A stretch of 64,000 nucleotides of DNA from Rachycentron canadum (GCA_038496675.1 CM076656.1:19072340-19136339), one strand, 5' to 3'. Positions 13,616-27,316 are shown, counted from the first letter of the stretch. Program-made: numbers and translations. Notes: generated by a model from the sequence alone, not told the origin.

Positions 13616-15214
13616 TTTCCTCTTATCAGGTCTGATTAATCTGGACAACAAACTACGCTCTCTGTGGGGTGGGCAAACCTGCCGCTGATTTCTCCCGAAC
13701 AGGAAATTGAGGCTGTCTGGTAAAAGTCAGATCTTAAAGTGCATTCTGGACAGTAAACGCATCGTAAAGGCTTGTTTGTGAAAGCACAGTAAAGCCCCTT
13801 AGCTGCCTAAACTTCCCTGGATGTTTACTCAGGCCACAGAGAATGGATCACCGTTAATGTGAGCGTTAATGCTCAGTCTCAGGAAAGGGGGGGGGGGGGA
13901 CTGCTTGTCAGATTGATGAGCTTTGGCATCATGGGAATTCAAGGTTGATTCATTACACATTTACATCCCTCTATTTCATCACTGAGAAGTCTTCATTAAC
14001 CTTTTTACTTCCGTATATGTTACATAATTTATCTAAAAGCCAAAGAGCTTCAGTCGCACAGTTAAGAATTAATAAATTTCTCTCTTTAAAAATATTCAGA
14101 AGGAAAACAATGTGATATGGGATAAGTGGAAAGAACATGCAGTCATGATTTGAGAGCTTTGGTTTAAAAACAGCAAGACAAACTATAAATATTCTGGTGT
14201 GCAGATGATCAAAAATGGTGGTTTCATTTAAATGTGTTTAATGTGAATTTTTTTAAATGTGAGATACACTTCTTGACTTTTTTGCAGAGAGTTAAACGGC
14301 AGCCAGGATGATGTCTCTGTTCAAAGGAATCAAAATGAGTCACTCACTAGTTCGCAGCCTGCGTCTGGTTTGTTTAACTGTACAAAATCTGAAGAGTAAA
14401 AATGACAGGCTCATGAGTTTACGACATGTTGTGTGCCAGACCATTTCCTGTGATGTTGCCAAGTGAACAGTAGAGGCTCCAGGATTTAGTCCAGCACAAA
14501 AAAAAAAAAAAGTTCCAAAACTTGCAGGTTTTCTAAAAACTGTGATGTTCACTAAAACATTTATAGCCTTATATGTAAACATGAAATAAAAACCAACAAT
14601 TAAAGACAATGAGATTTGATGACAACAATTTACAATAAAATACAAACACCAGATGTTGAGAAATAAAGGTTTTAGTGACAGCATTGCATCAGGTGACTCT
14701 TTACCTCTCGCCAACAATGATACTGGCTCTCACTCTCCGACGCTCCCCCTCTTACATGTCTCACTGAACCTTGACCAGCAGCTTAGCAGGTTAAAGTCAG
14801 TGAATTTCATCAAATCACAATACATTTTATCAGTCACATGTACCGAAGAGGTCTTAGAGGGAGAATGATGCATCCTTTGCATCTGGTCTTAAATGTGGAT
14901 ATAGCACATCTTTGACAAATTAACTTGATTTTTTTGTGTAGAACGTGATTTATTTTAACAACTACTACAACAAATACAACAACAACTACATAATGTGAAT
15001 CAGTGAACTGTAGAGGTGCTGGTGGACAGATTTGGACACCTAATGCATATTAACATTATCATATTGTTACATATATAAAAGCATATAACCAATGCTTGCA
15101 ACACCGACCTGTGCACATACACTCACACATACACCTCCCCACCCCCCAAATCATAACCATCATTGGCAATTTCACATGGTGACGATCAGCCTACGCATAG
15201 GATTGCACATCCCT

Positions 15215-15268
15215 GGAGCCAAGCTAAATATTTCCCCACTTCCAGACCTTGTGCTAAGCTAACTGACT
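15215..15268 (+). repeat. Degenerate fish interspersed repeat (ctaagctaa type), copy 2
   Basis: Blocks gagccaagctaaatatttcc, acttccagaccttgtgc and taagctaactgac follow the same order as the relic at 5917-6000. Short and decayed; identified by pattern only. Confidence 0.4.
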
Positions 15269-18200
15269 GTAACCTCATATTTACCATGTATCTCAACAAG
15301 AAAGCAACTGGGCAGATTTCACAAAACTACTTTTTTCCGTTTGTGAACTTTGCCTCAAATGTTTGGAAAAAAGAATGGAAATGGATTATAATTCCTATTT
15401 ATTTGGGTTCTCCGTTATTATTCTGTACAGGTTTTGTATGTGAATAATGCATTTGTGGTGGACATCTGAAAATATGAAAATTGCTTTTTATTCTTATTCT
15501 CCTTTGTAGCTTAGTTTGGAGAAAAAATGTGACATTATTTTGTAGTGTCCAAGTATAGCTGTATGCATGACAATAATAAAATAATATGAAATAAAATAAT
15601 AAAATTATGCTTTATTCATTTGATGAAGTGTATTCAGGAGACTGACAACATCTTGAGGGCACTGACGTCACTCGTTTCCTGTTGACTCCGTTAGACACAT
15701 TTCAAAAATTACCCTCCATGTTGATTGCACAATTTGGTCTGCACAGCACCTTTTGTCTTTGATTGAACATTTTGTGCAATCACATACACACAAAGAGCCT
15801 CTTTCACCTCAGCTCATTGGGAAACACTCGTGGTCAAAGTGTCAATCACAAAGCCTGAAATGTATTTTCTACCTGTGAGGTCGTGACGAGGAGAGAAGCC
15901 AGTTTAAAACGAGATCAAGACTCCCGGAGCTGAAACAGTGTCATGTACATTTGCTGATGCAGACGTCATGTCAGGATGTTGTCACTCCTGAATGAATAAT
16001 TTGCCTCTGTTTGAAGGAACAAACAGTACAGTACTCCCCTCCATTTCATCCTAATATGACGAGAGACCGGGGAAGAAAATAGCCCTTGCCTTGTCTACAG
16101 GGTGTTGATGACTTGTTAATGAAGCTGCTTTCATTTCCTTTCATGCAGCTTATTGTCTCTGTTATTGTTTTTCTCAGTGGAAAAAGGGAAGTTGTGCCAA
16201 ATTTATTTCCATCATAAAAATCAATCTGGATGTCACAGAGGTGGGTCTTTTCCTGTCCTTCATTTCCACTGACAAATAAGAGAAGATGAATTCATCCAAT
16301 TTTCCACCACTGCACCTCCTCCATTAACAGTACTGATGTTTGCTAAATTAAAAAAAAAAAAAAATGTATACATCACAATCAATATTGATTGTTCTGTTTC
16401 ATAAAGAAACAACTTTTATCTTTATCAGCCAATTTTTCCACGATGCAGCTCATATATATATATTGATGCGTTTTTATGAGAAATGTCTCCAGCTGAATAA
16501 TCACATCAATTATTTTCTCATGCACTTCATATTTATTAGTTATTGAGAGAATGGAGTCCAGCATTTACCAACCATTAATATCTTATTTCTAAATTAACCC
16601 TCAAATAATTCCACACCCGTAACCATGAATCAAATCATTAGTTGATGAGAACTAATTTGAGCTTTTATTTTCAGAAGAAAAATGAAAAAGTCACTGGTTT
16701 CAGCTTCTTGAATGTGATCATTTTCTGGTGTTCATACTCTTCTGTGACAGTGAACTGAATATCTTTGGGTTGTGGACAGTTAAGTTTAAAAAATAAATAA
16801 ATAAATAAAAACTTTAGTCAATTAGTCAAGAAAGAAAATCATTAGCGGTACATTAAAATGAAAAGATCGTTGAATCTACAGAAGAGCAACACATTCACTA
16901 GAGGAAAATAATGATTCTGCTCCATTTATAATAATAAATAATAGATAGTAATACATTCAGATTTAAATGAATATTATACTTTGTCATACTATCAGGCTTA
17001 CAAATAAAAAGATGAGCTTTGTTGAGAAACCCGTTTCTACATGAGCTGACCTCTGCCAGCTAATTACTCTCACTCCTCTGCCAGCTTCACCTGACTCCAA
17101 ATGCTTAGAAAATGTCTTTTCTGCAACACTGACCACCTGATGTCCGTCACGGGGAGGGAAAAAAAAAAAAAGCCCACAACCATTCTCCGGAGTACGTTAA
17201 TTTCCCCCCTCACCTGTGGCAAATGTCCCCTTGGTTGCTATGGTAACACCAACACCGCGGGTTTGGTTTGACAGTGGGCTCCAGTTTTCAGCCCTTCACA
17301 GAGTCTACAGCCGAAGCGATCACAGCGGCTCTGCCTCAGCGCTGGTGGCCGAGGGTCAGCCATCTCACTGGTTAGGGCCACCGGGATCGGACGCTGACAG
17401 GGTCACTGGAGGCCAGGCCGACAAAGAAGCAGCGAGCTCATCATTAATGGTGATGGCTGCTGGGCGATAAATACACGAACGCTGCTCGTAGAAACCCTGC
17501 CTTTGTCTGGACTCCACACACGTGTTTATCTCATAGACTGTGTTTATCTCCAGAGTCACTCTCACAGGTCCAACACAGGTCATGAAGGACTAAATTAAAA
17601 TGTGATTGTTTCTGACCCCTAACTCTCAACAGCTCCTTGAGTTCAAACGCTTGACAAAAGAGGCAGATTTTTTTCTTTTTAACCAGCTAAAGATGCCAAT
17701 TGTCTGAAAATGACACTTTTACTGCCGTAGCTAATTAGCAAGCCAAAATTAATTCCTGGAGTTTGTGGAGAATAAAACCTCAGGGTGTCAAGAATACAAA
17801 AATACCCCTGTTTTATATTACAAAAACATTAACAACAACAACAATTCATTACCCTGGTCTTCTGAGAAGCCGTATTGTTCCTTCAACCCTTTTTTCTTTC
17901 ACTACTGTGCATTTAAGGAGCAGTAAGAAATAGCAAGTATTTTATTGTAAACTAATAGAATCAACAGATGTTTTTAAACATGGATATTTTGAACTTTAAT
18001 GCAACTGGATCATTTCTAATAGTGCCAGCAAGATTATATTTCATAGCACGCACAAGAGACAGCTGTTCACTCGCAGATAAAAAAATAAAAATAAAAATTT
18101 ATTGTGATAATGTTGGCAGGTATTGACACAAGCTCAGTTAGAAGGATTGTCTTGACTTTGTTTTATTTTTGCTGAATATATAAATTCTGATGTGGCCCTA

Positions 18201-19401
18201 GTTTTTAAGCACTGAAGTCTTAACACAATACTCTGAATTAAGAAGACCAACCAACAAGCCATAAAAAGGGCAACAGGTAAATAATAGGCTAAAAAATACT
18301 GTGCTGAACATTACAAGAAACTTGCAGTAAAAGTCAACATTAAGATGGCAACTGATTCCCTCATTTAGATAAATTCAGATGAAATACAACATAAAAATAT
18401 AATTTGTGATTGGACACACACATTGCAAACAATGTGAAGACCACTAATTAAAGATTTCCCTAAATTTCATCTTTTGTTTGAGGGTTAACTCTGAAAGGAA
18501 AAACACAGCATGCCACAATTATACTGGATGGCAATTTAAACAGCAACACTCAACCCCCCACCAGAAACACACACACATACGCACACACACGCACACACAT
18601 CTCATTCCTTCACTCGGAGAGCACTCTGCTCTGTGGTTGCCATAGTGATCCCAAAGCCAATAACAGCCCTAAACCTTTCCTCCCTGAAGTCAAGGAAGCC
18701 AGGGACGAAAATTGCCCCAATCAAATTTGCCCTCCAGAATATAGGTTTTCATCGCAGCCGCCACGTCACATCCAGTCCCTGCACCCATATGCAAACCTGC
18801 AGCCTCCACTGTGTCCCACCCCCCAACCCACCCCCAATCAGGAAAAGACAGCATTATAAATTCATTTACAAGCTGGGAGAGACATCCAGCACAAGATGGA
18901 AATGAACAATGGCAGATGAAGTATATTGGAGAAGATTTTCTTGGTGCCACAGTGAGGATGGTGTAAGCAGTGGCAGAATCTCATGTGCAGCTGGCACAGG
19001 GAAACCCAATAGTACTTTTGCACGTGTGCGTGCGTGCGTGTGTGTGTGTGTGTGCGAGAGAGACATGGGGGACGGCAGGGATGAGCAGAGAGGAAGAGGA
19101 CCTGTACGAGTCTGTTGTTTTTGTGGGATCCTTAACAATAAATTGTGAAAATGTTCGGTCATAGCAGGCCAAGTTGTTTGAGGTAACTCAATCGCTGCAT
19201 GAGGTGATGGAATAATGGACAAAAAAAAAAAAAAAAAACGCTCCAATTTCTGACAAACCATCAGTCAGCTCTCGTTTACCTGTCATGGGTGAGTATGTGG
19301 ATGTTGTGCCAGCGGCTCTATTGAGCTGACTGATTTGGAGATGATCACCTCATTCAAGCTGAATGTTTTCATCAGTGCAGTGAGAGGACAGAGGTTCAGG
19401 C

Positions 19402-19740
19402 CATAGACTGTAAATAAAAGTGGACGTAGGTTCAGGGACTGTAAAGTGAAGCCAATGCTGAAGTCCCTTAAACCAGCTTTCTCTTTCTCTAATCTAATGA
19501 CCATCACGAGGCAACACCACTGGTTGCACCAAGAAGTCAGATTGTATTGAAGTCTATGTGAAAATGGCTCTACTTCTCACTTGCGTTATTACCTGAGTAA
19601 ATGTCTTCTCAGCTCCACCTTCTCCTCCAAATATAGTTTCTTCTGGTTTTAAAAAAAAAAAAAAAAAAAAACCAAACAAGTTGGTGACAGCCAAATCAGA
19701 GACTTGAGGCTTCAAAACATCAGCTCACAAACCAATGGTT
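19402..19740 (+). mobile_element. Fish non-autonomous repeat, copy C (internally deleted)
   Basis: It begins catagactgtaaataaaagt like copy A, carries the shared agaagtcagattgtattgaa and ttacctgagtaaatgtc blocks, then jumps at cttctcagctccacc to the interior block found in copy A near 7955 (ctcctccaaatatagtttc). It ends with gaggcttcaaaacatcagct and cacaaaccaatgg. It therefore lacks about 200 bases present in copy A, with a short cttc microhomology at the join. A 20-base A run sits in the interior. Confidence 0.65.
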
Positions 19741-20134
19741 GGGCATGTTTCTGATTCACAGCATCAGACCTGTATAAGCACCTGGACATGGTGCGCACTT
19801 TCCAACCTAAATGAGAGTTTCAGCTGCACTGCTGCTGTAAAAGTCTTTTTAATGCTGCAATGACTGCAGAATTGGAAAAACACCCACTGTCCTGACCTGG
19901 GAGTGCTCTGGCATTAGCCCAAGGTGTTAGCGCTCGTGCTAACCCTGTTGTCACATCAGGGTGTTTCATATTGTAGCAGTTGTTTTATACAATGTTTAAC
20001 CCGATACAAACAAACAGCAATGGCTCCTATAAAATGAGCTGAATTGATTGTATTAGTGCCAACAGTTTCTTTACACTGTCTGTGGCTCTTTTCAACAAGT
20101 GGGAGATATCTTCACTGTTAGAAACTCCACTCAC

Positions 20135-20238
20135 CAAAATTTGTGGCCCAATATATTGTGGCTCAATTTGAGGAAATATGACATTAATCAGAATTACCAA
20201 GCAGAACCTCAATAAATCACAAAAAATCCAACATTTCT
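20135..20238 (-). CDS. Candidate second exon of the unidentified gene at 22.4 kb
   Basis: A 104-base open stretch is bounded on the minus strand by an acceptor (tttcccccag) and a donor (ttttg|gtgagtggag). Joined to the exon at 22422-22617, which ends after one base of a codon, it stays open and gives a hydrophobic continuation beginning E-K-C-W and containing PQIEPQYIGPQIL. The intron would be 2.18 kb. The phase agreement is the main support. The encoded stretch is not recognised and no further exon was found, so this may be coincidence. Confidence 0.25.
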
Positions 20239-22421
20239 CTGGGGGAAATCTGTCCACAGCATCTGTAATGCAGAAACTAACTTTTAGAGGGAATTACATA
20301 GAGCAAACAACAAAGACCAGGTATGCTAAGTGACTCAAAGTACAGAAAACAACACCAACAACAATTCATACTACAAAATACTGCAGTGGGTCCAAAGCTG
20401 ATGGAAGCAGCAGAGGAGAAGAAAAGAGCTGAGATTAGCGAAGCAATGTGGAGACAGAATGAGACGCCTGTGACAAAGGAAATTCAACATTATATTCCAG
20501 GATCGCCGCTATTAGGAGATTTTCTTTGAGTCAAAGGCAGATGAGAGAGGAATGTAAGGATGGGTGGGGAGGAAAAGAAAATCATTCATCTGTATGAAGT
20601 TGTAGAGGTTAAACCACAATGAAGACATGGTAGCAACCCTGCAGCCAAAGGGGCCTGTGGAGTCTCCAGTGTGACTCTCCAGAGCCATTAGCAGCTGCAC
20701 AGCGACATTTTGTCTGATCCCCAGCTTTCTTTGAGTAGCTTTGATCTGTCTTCAAATGTAAACACTGGTCTAGGCTTGGTGTTCTGGACAGAGCAGTAAA
20801 TGTCATTACAACTTATTTACTGCTGTGAGAGTGTGAGTCCTAAGGCTTGAGTGAATATTTGTTGGTTGCCTGGGATGTAACACACCTCAGATGAGTCCAT
20901 CTTGTGTTCTGCTCAGGGATTTCCTTCAGTCATTTTTAGCCCAGGTTTGGCCTATATTTATGATACTATACTTTCCACATCTGGGCCGATTCTGGCAGTT
21001 ATTCACCATTGCTGATTATCTGTGTGTTGGTCCAGATATGGAAGTAGAGAGTCAGGCAGTATGGCAAATCTTGAAGCCAAAGATTCAAGCATCTATTGAG
21101 CCTGGAGAAACAAATATGGCCTACATATTTTGGCTTCTATAGAGAACTAACTAATCACCTGACAATAACCAATCAACACCTCTACTGTCACAGAGCCTGA
21201 CAGGTCACAAATGGCCGCACATAGAATTGACTATTAAGACCTGTGGCCTCTGATAAAAACACTGTCATGGCACCATGTTTGATAACAACTCAAATTGAAG
21301 TATCCAATAAAACACCTGTACCCGACCCAGCTGAACTTTCCCGAATTCTGAAATGAAAATCAGGGAACACTCCAGATTTGCTGCCAACATATCCAATATG
21401 TTGAATTATCTTTTGCATAAAAAGAAGCACAGTCCTGGTTTTGTGCATTTTGACCATGGTAACTCTTGTACTGCATTATAATATGGTGAAGGCTGATTTT
21501 TGATCAAATTAGTTTACCAAAATACAAAATAATCATGTAAACGGAAATTGAAAGATTTGTTCCATATTGAAGTGAGATGTTTTTTCTTGTATTAGGAAAC
21601 TCAATCATCAAGTGCAAATTTATGGGAAATAATTACAGGTGAGAATGAGCTTCTTAGTGTGGTCCTGACTCACAAACAATGTATCTCGGCTAATGACAAA
21701 ACACACACCCCTGCTCTTTAAAAACCATGTCGGCACCAGTAACAGAGCCCATGCAAAGCAGCATAAAAACACTTAAATATGTTCAAACGTTTGTACAAAA
21801 GATGTACTTCATTCAGATTTACCACCATCACAAACCAGCGAGACAGCAAAACAATGCTGACTCCCTACAACTTAAATCCGACTGTTTGTCACAATCATTT
21901 CCTTTACTTCATAAACGTCCCCAGATTAAAAAAAGGAAAGTATTGCAGATTGTGAATATTGCCATGTAAAGTCAACTGCATACTTCTCAGACTTCCATGT
22001 TTGTTATAGTTAGCTTAGCGCACAGTTATGAACGCCTAACCAATGAATGAGCCTGCTAACCTTTTCTCTGCCTTGTAACAAGAAAAAAAAAAAAAAAGAT
22101 CTGATTGGATAACTCCATATTTAAAGATTTAGCTTAATTTCTGGAGCTAGGCAGCAGCGAACCTCCTTTGCTGGCCAAAACAAGCACAACACCAAGCAAA
22201 AACAAAGACAAGACAACATAGCGATTCTTTAAAACTCAGTGTCTATTTGAAAAAATAAAATGAGAAAAAAAAAAAAAAACAAATTAACCTTGATCTTAAC
22301 GGCTGATTGGAAGCTATGAATCTGATGCTAACTTCAGCATCGTTGCTAGTGGCCGCGCACACACTGCTACTAGCATGTATCACCATCATCCCGCCTCAGT
22401 ATAATAATGTATCTGCCTTAC

Positions 22422-22617
22422 CGGTTAGCAGATCAACTTTTCTCAGCTTGGACCAGATGAAGTGGAAAAACTCAGCCTGTCCCAGTTGAACTTGCACCAA
22501 TAAATCCAGGATGGGCCCCGATGCTAGGAGCTGGGGACGAGGAGAGTGGGAAGTTTTTCTTAGCTCTCGCAGAAGTTTTGCATCAAAGTCCTTCCCAGAA
22601 TCGTCGGAGACCAACAT
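22422..22617 (-). CDS. First coding exon of an unidentified gene (partial)
   Basis: The frame starts at the first ATG after an in-frame stop (22657-22659) and runs 65 codons plus one base to a consensus donor, ACCG|gtaagg, at 22422. Codon usage and composition look like real protein: SDDSGKDFDAKLLRELRK, then LLASGPILDLLVQVQLGQ, then EFFHFIWSKLRKVDLL. The upstream 22.68-23.09 kb is locally GC-rich with ETS-type motifs, as expected of a TATA-less promoter. The product is predicted to be intracellular and mostly helical, with no signal peptide. I do not recognise the family. Downstream exons should lie at lower coordinates; one phase-compatible candidate is at 20135-20238. A pseudogene is not excluded. 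Confidence 0.5.
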
Positions 22618-22679
22618 AATCCAAGTTTTTTTTTTTTTTTTACTCCACTTTATCCCTTAGCTTGTTTAGCTAACGCAAC

Positions 22680-23090
22680 ACATCTACCGTCGAGCTCTGT
22701 TACTCTGTCTCAACGCGTTATGTTTTGCCGTGTTGCCAGATCGGGCGCTTTTCCGCCCAGTTTGCCGACCGTTTAATTGTGAGTGAACAGGTTGTGAGAA
22801 TTTGCGCCCCATTTGAGCGGTTTAACCCGGAAATTAGTTGGTATTTTAGCACTTCCGGTTCCGCATTCCCTAAGTCAACACCCTTATTGTTTTAAGTTAA
22901 TATTTTTTCATGTTGTATCCTACAACATAAAATATGTCAGTAAATACTCTAGTAGTGATTTCTGTAAGTTTTTGTGTATCCTATAAAAGGCCGGTTGTTA
23001 ACAAGTGGCTAAGTGATAGGGATGTTAAACGTCATCAAACATGGAAAACGACCGTTTGCGAGTTACCATGGTGACGTTAACTTCCGGTTT
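22680..23090. promoter_or_regulatory. TATA-less promoter-like region with ETS motifs and an X-box
   Basis: This block has more CpG than its AT-rich surroundings. It contains cacttccggttccgc around 22850, aacttccggtt around 23080, and an RFX X-box-like palindrome gttaccatggtgac at 23062-23075. It sits just upstream of the minus-strand start codon at 22617, and its ETS-type motifs lie in the orientation often seen in housekeeping promoters. Whether a plus-strand transcript also starts here is unknown; no plus-strand coding exon was recognised. Confidence 0.45.
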
Positions 23091-26000
23091 GACCTTCAAA
23101 AATCTATGTATATCTGTATTTTAGTTTATAACAGCTAAGATGAAATGTTTATTTAGATTTATTTAGAGACTCATCTTAAATATGATGGTGTCCTCTATAT
23201 TTTATTATAATTTATTTATAATTAATTGTTTTAATTTATTATTGTAACCATAATTTAGATTCTTAGATCCTCTCTTTCTGAGGATCAGCAATATAAATCA
23301 ATCATCACATGATACATTTGAGCTATTGTTAACATAATATCAATTAGTTCAACTTTCAACTTTCTTAGATAGATAAATAAGTATGTAGTGAAACAGTAAT
23401 GTCACATTGACAGCAGTTATTATAGGTCTTTCCCTGTTGTGTATCAGCTTGTGTGTCCTCCCACACACATCCTCTCCAAACTGGTGACTCCAAGGCTGAC
23501 TCCTCCCTGAGGCTAATGGTGATGGTGCAGTATTACCCTGCCAATTAAAGTCAGCATGCTTAATGTTTCTGTTTGTGTATGCTGTGAATGTTAATTCAGG
23601 GGTTGAGGAGGACAGAAGGCCTGAAAACTCTATTGGATATGGGATTCTAGGTGGGAGGACATCATTAATGAGACTTGGGGTTCGTCCTAGGGAGCAAGAG
23701 TGTCACATTTGTGTGGCGAGTAAAATAATTATTAAGACAGAAAGGACAGAGGCAGAGCAGACGAGGGATGGCACTGAGACTTAAAATGTTGAGAATCTAC
23801 TCAAAGTCACAAACAAACCTTGAGGGTCATATGGAGGTTATTGTCCTTTCAGTCATGTCTGTTAGGCTGTGTCCATTAAGACACTGCACTAAATCTGTAA
23901 CCAGCTATTGAGGTTGTTCTTGATATAAGGTTTTAACACTGAAAAAGTGGTTTTGTGCAAGTTACAAGCTCCACAATAATTACTGGCAAGAACTTGACTT
24001 TCAATACATAAAACAGATGCAACAATCAGAAATTCTCTTTGAGCCTGTTTTAATCTTTGATTTTATAGCATGATGTGATAACCTAAAAGTCAGCAGTTGC
24101 TAATAAGACTATCTGCTCTATCTTTGAGCAGAAATCAACATTTCCAGACATCGGAAACAAGTGGCAAGCAAAAGGCAGAATAAAATTACCAGTAATGCTA
24201 CCACCTCTAAAATAAAGAGTATAAACTGATTTCTCTGGGCTAGCAGTATTAAACTCAAAATGGAAGTCGTGCTTGTTTGGTAATTTGTTTCATATTTCAC
24301 TGGATTTCATTTCATAAATCTTATTTTTATTGGATTATACTGTAGATCTTTTTCAGTAGCTCTGCGCTGTACATGCCTCTACCAAAGTTTTCAAAGCTAA
24401 GAGCCCTCTCTCAGACCAACCTCTCATTTCTGTGGCTGGGCCCTTGGCATTTATGTATTGTTATGTTTCAAGTGAAAAGGCAGAAAATGTGAGGAAAGTA
24501 ACTGTATCGAGTAAGTTTAGGCCATTGGGACAAGAAGTGTTGCAGCTACGTGCAAAGTGTGAGCCATTAGTATTTTGACAAATACTTGTGTACTGTTGAT
24601 GTATCATGTATTTTAAAATATATTTTATGAGTCAATAAATGATCCTTGTTTATATATGCTTGACAATATATTTCCCAAATAGTCAAAAGGGTTTTTAAAT
24701 GTTTTATATATAAAATAGGATAATTGTCACAGCTTTCAAAAGAACATGTAATCATCTAATCCTGTGTATCTAATAAAAATTAGAACTTGTGTTTGTTTTT
24801 CTTGCAGGATAGCAGTGCAATTAATATGGACTAATAAATCAAATTTTATATTGTCCTCAAAATTCCTGGTGATTTAACAAGTGGCACTAATATCATCAGA
24901 AACACAAAAACAATCAGTTCACTGATTAGCTACAAATCAATAATGACACATGCTGAGATGCTGTGGAACTTCTCCTTTAATTAAAGTATTTCACACGCAT
25001 CAAATACAATAAGTGACCGCAGAACAGCTGCCAGTGGTTGTAGCATCACAGTATAAAAATGTCTACCTTCACAGGCCAGAAACACAAGAACATCTACAGC
25101 ACATGAAAATCAACCTCCACTGTTTATCTAAGTCTGGAGAGAAATGAAAGATTTCATCGTCAAGTAACGGACCGGCACTTTTCAGTTTCATATTTCAGAG
25201 AGAACCTGCCAAGACAGGAAGACTTTAGAGACACTTCAGTGTATATACAGTATATTTAAAAAAACAAAAACAAAACAATATCCAACTGACCAACACTCTC
25301 TCACACACACAGACACTGACACTGTCTTCAATACTCTTTTTAAATGTCATCAGCCAAGCCTCGCTGCCCAGTACCTAATTAAACATCTATTGAGTACAAG
25401 GATATGAGGACTGATATTTACCACAACAACAGGCTGGATAATGGGAAAATTAATTCTGGTAATTGCTTTGTGAATCAAATAAAGTTTAAAATGACCCGCA
25501 AGAAGTGGCACTGCTCAGCAGATTCAACACTTTGGTCGACACTTGGAGTGCAGCTATTAATTAAATGAGCTTTTGTCACATTTGGTTCATGGTCCTCAGA
25601 GGATGAACCCTGATGACTCTGTTGGACATTTCTATCTATTACAACCAACAAGACAAAGTTTCCACCAATTTAACACTTAAGTTGCAATGTCAAAACAATA
25701 ATTTGCCAATAATTTACGACACATAAAACCAGAGTTCATTGGGTTTTTTTTTTTTTCATTTTAATTTGAGCACATATTAAAGAAATTAATGTTAATGTGT
25801 GTTAATTAGTCTTCTCTAGAAGTGGTGGTATGTGTATTTTTGAAGGCCAACTGATTCCCCCTGCTTTTAGTCTTTGCGCCAAGTTCAGCCTATAGCTGTA
25901 GCTCAATATTTCTTCCTCAAGAAAGATTACATGTGTAATGATAGCAGGAAACTGAATGGGACTCTGTCCTCCACCAAAATGTTAACTGTACAGAGGATGA

Positions 26001-27316
26001 ACCCTTTAGATCTCTCATTATTTAATTTATTAAAATTATTTGACTGTATTGCAAATATTAAAATATAATAGCTTTTATCATATTTAAACATCATCCAGAA
26101 TATTTCCATCAGAGATCAGTTCAAAATCAGCCACCAGAGCACACAAAGTACACAAATTTTGTCCTCAGTTTCTTTCATTTCTTGAAACCAGTGCGACGAG
26201 TGCAACATGACAATTTCTTTTCAGATATTTAAGTGAGTTTTGAAGCTGTAAGAGCAGGAAGTTTGTGGCAAAGACACAAAGTTAAGGAAAAACTTTGAAT
26301 AAATCCAAAGTGAATCAACAGTTTCTTATGTAATTGAGAGTGAAAAAAAAAAACAGGTGGCATTTTATTTCAGCTATGATATATAGATATTTCTTTAGAT
26401 ATATTTAAGTTATTCAGACGTGACAGCTCCGCCTGCCCAGGCAGAGGTGTTCAGATAACTATTGTTCTCTGCCCTACATTTCAGTTCTATTACACGATAA
26501 TCCACATGAAAACAGTCAAAGCAATTAGCTATAAAAATAGGACTCAAGTCATACAATTTGCAGAACACGTCACCCTTATTGAAGGTGTATTATTATTATG
26601 ATTAACACAAGTGTCAGCAGCAAATCCTCATCTAGAATCAGAGCACAAGGCAACCCACCACTGCACAAAAAGGATCCACTGAAATTCAGTACTGGCACTA
26701 GTGACGTCATGCTAGAAGAAACCTCAGAAAAGGTTTGACAACGACAGGACTGAATACATTTTAGGAAGTTTTTTGAGTAGAAAATACAATAACTCTATGA
26801 GCAGGCACTGTATGATTGCAACAGGGATTACAACAGACCACTGACCTTCACACAAAGCCAACCAGAAGTAAAACTGTATAGAAAGTATATAGAGCATATC
26901 AACAGCAGTGCTACAAGTCAGCTACAGACACCAGGTGAGATTAATCCTCCCAGAATTAAACTGAAGCTTTGGGGCAGTGTGTAAGAAACCTCAGTAATTT
27001 GCATCACTCTGATGTCTCTGACTTCTTCCCTCTGCAGTCGCTCTCCTCCGCCGAGAACTTGAGGCTGCAATCATATGCAATTTCTTCTTATTCCTCAGAA
27101 GGACAGCAGAGTACATGGAGAGATGCAAAGCGCATAATATTGTTTTCTTTGTTGCCTTGTTTTTCATATTTCATTCTTGACATCTCTGCTTGGTCCCCTG
27201 GGCTTCATTAGAGTTAAAACAGACATAATTAAAATGCTTCTCATCAGTATCTCTCACTCGCTGGTGCATAATTGGCACTTCACTGACAATAGTAGAAACT
27301 AGTACATATGTTGTGA

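Larger units (their letters stand above)
8840..19400. other. Gene-poor intergenic region
   Basis: No gene was identified in about 10.5 kb. It contains A runs (9205-9226, 12377-12390, 12977-12995), a GT microsatellite (12742-12771), a C run (13601-13615), a repeat relic (15215-15268) and a mixed CA/GT stretch near 18570-18600 and 19030-19055. A locally GC-richer block at about 17220-17480 starts with an X-box-like motif and could be a conserved non-coding element; further X-box-like motifs are at 13544 and 18636. Reported ORFs are low-complexity or lack splice signals. Confidence 0.45.

Noticed and set aside
14340..14717. Minus-strand ORF of 125 codons
   Set aside because: Hydrophobic and low in conserved composition, spans an A run, and has no splice or start evidence.
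18866..19261. Minus-strand ORF of 131 codons
   Set aside because: Held open by an A run and a GT/CA microsatellite; no protein-like sequence outside the repeats.
20900..21135. Possible interspersed repeat (block with tctgggccgattctggc)
   Set aside because: It faintly resembles a known style of teleost repeat, but no second copy was found in the window and the match is too weak to call.
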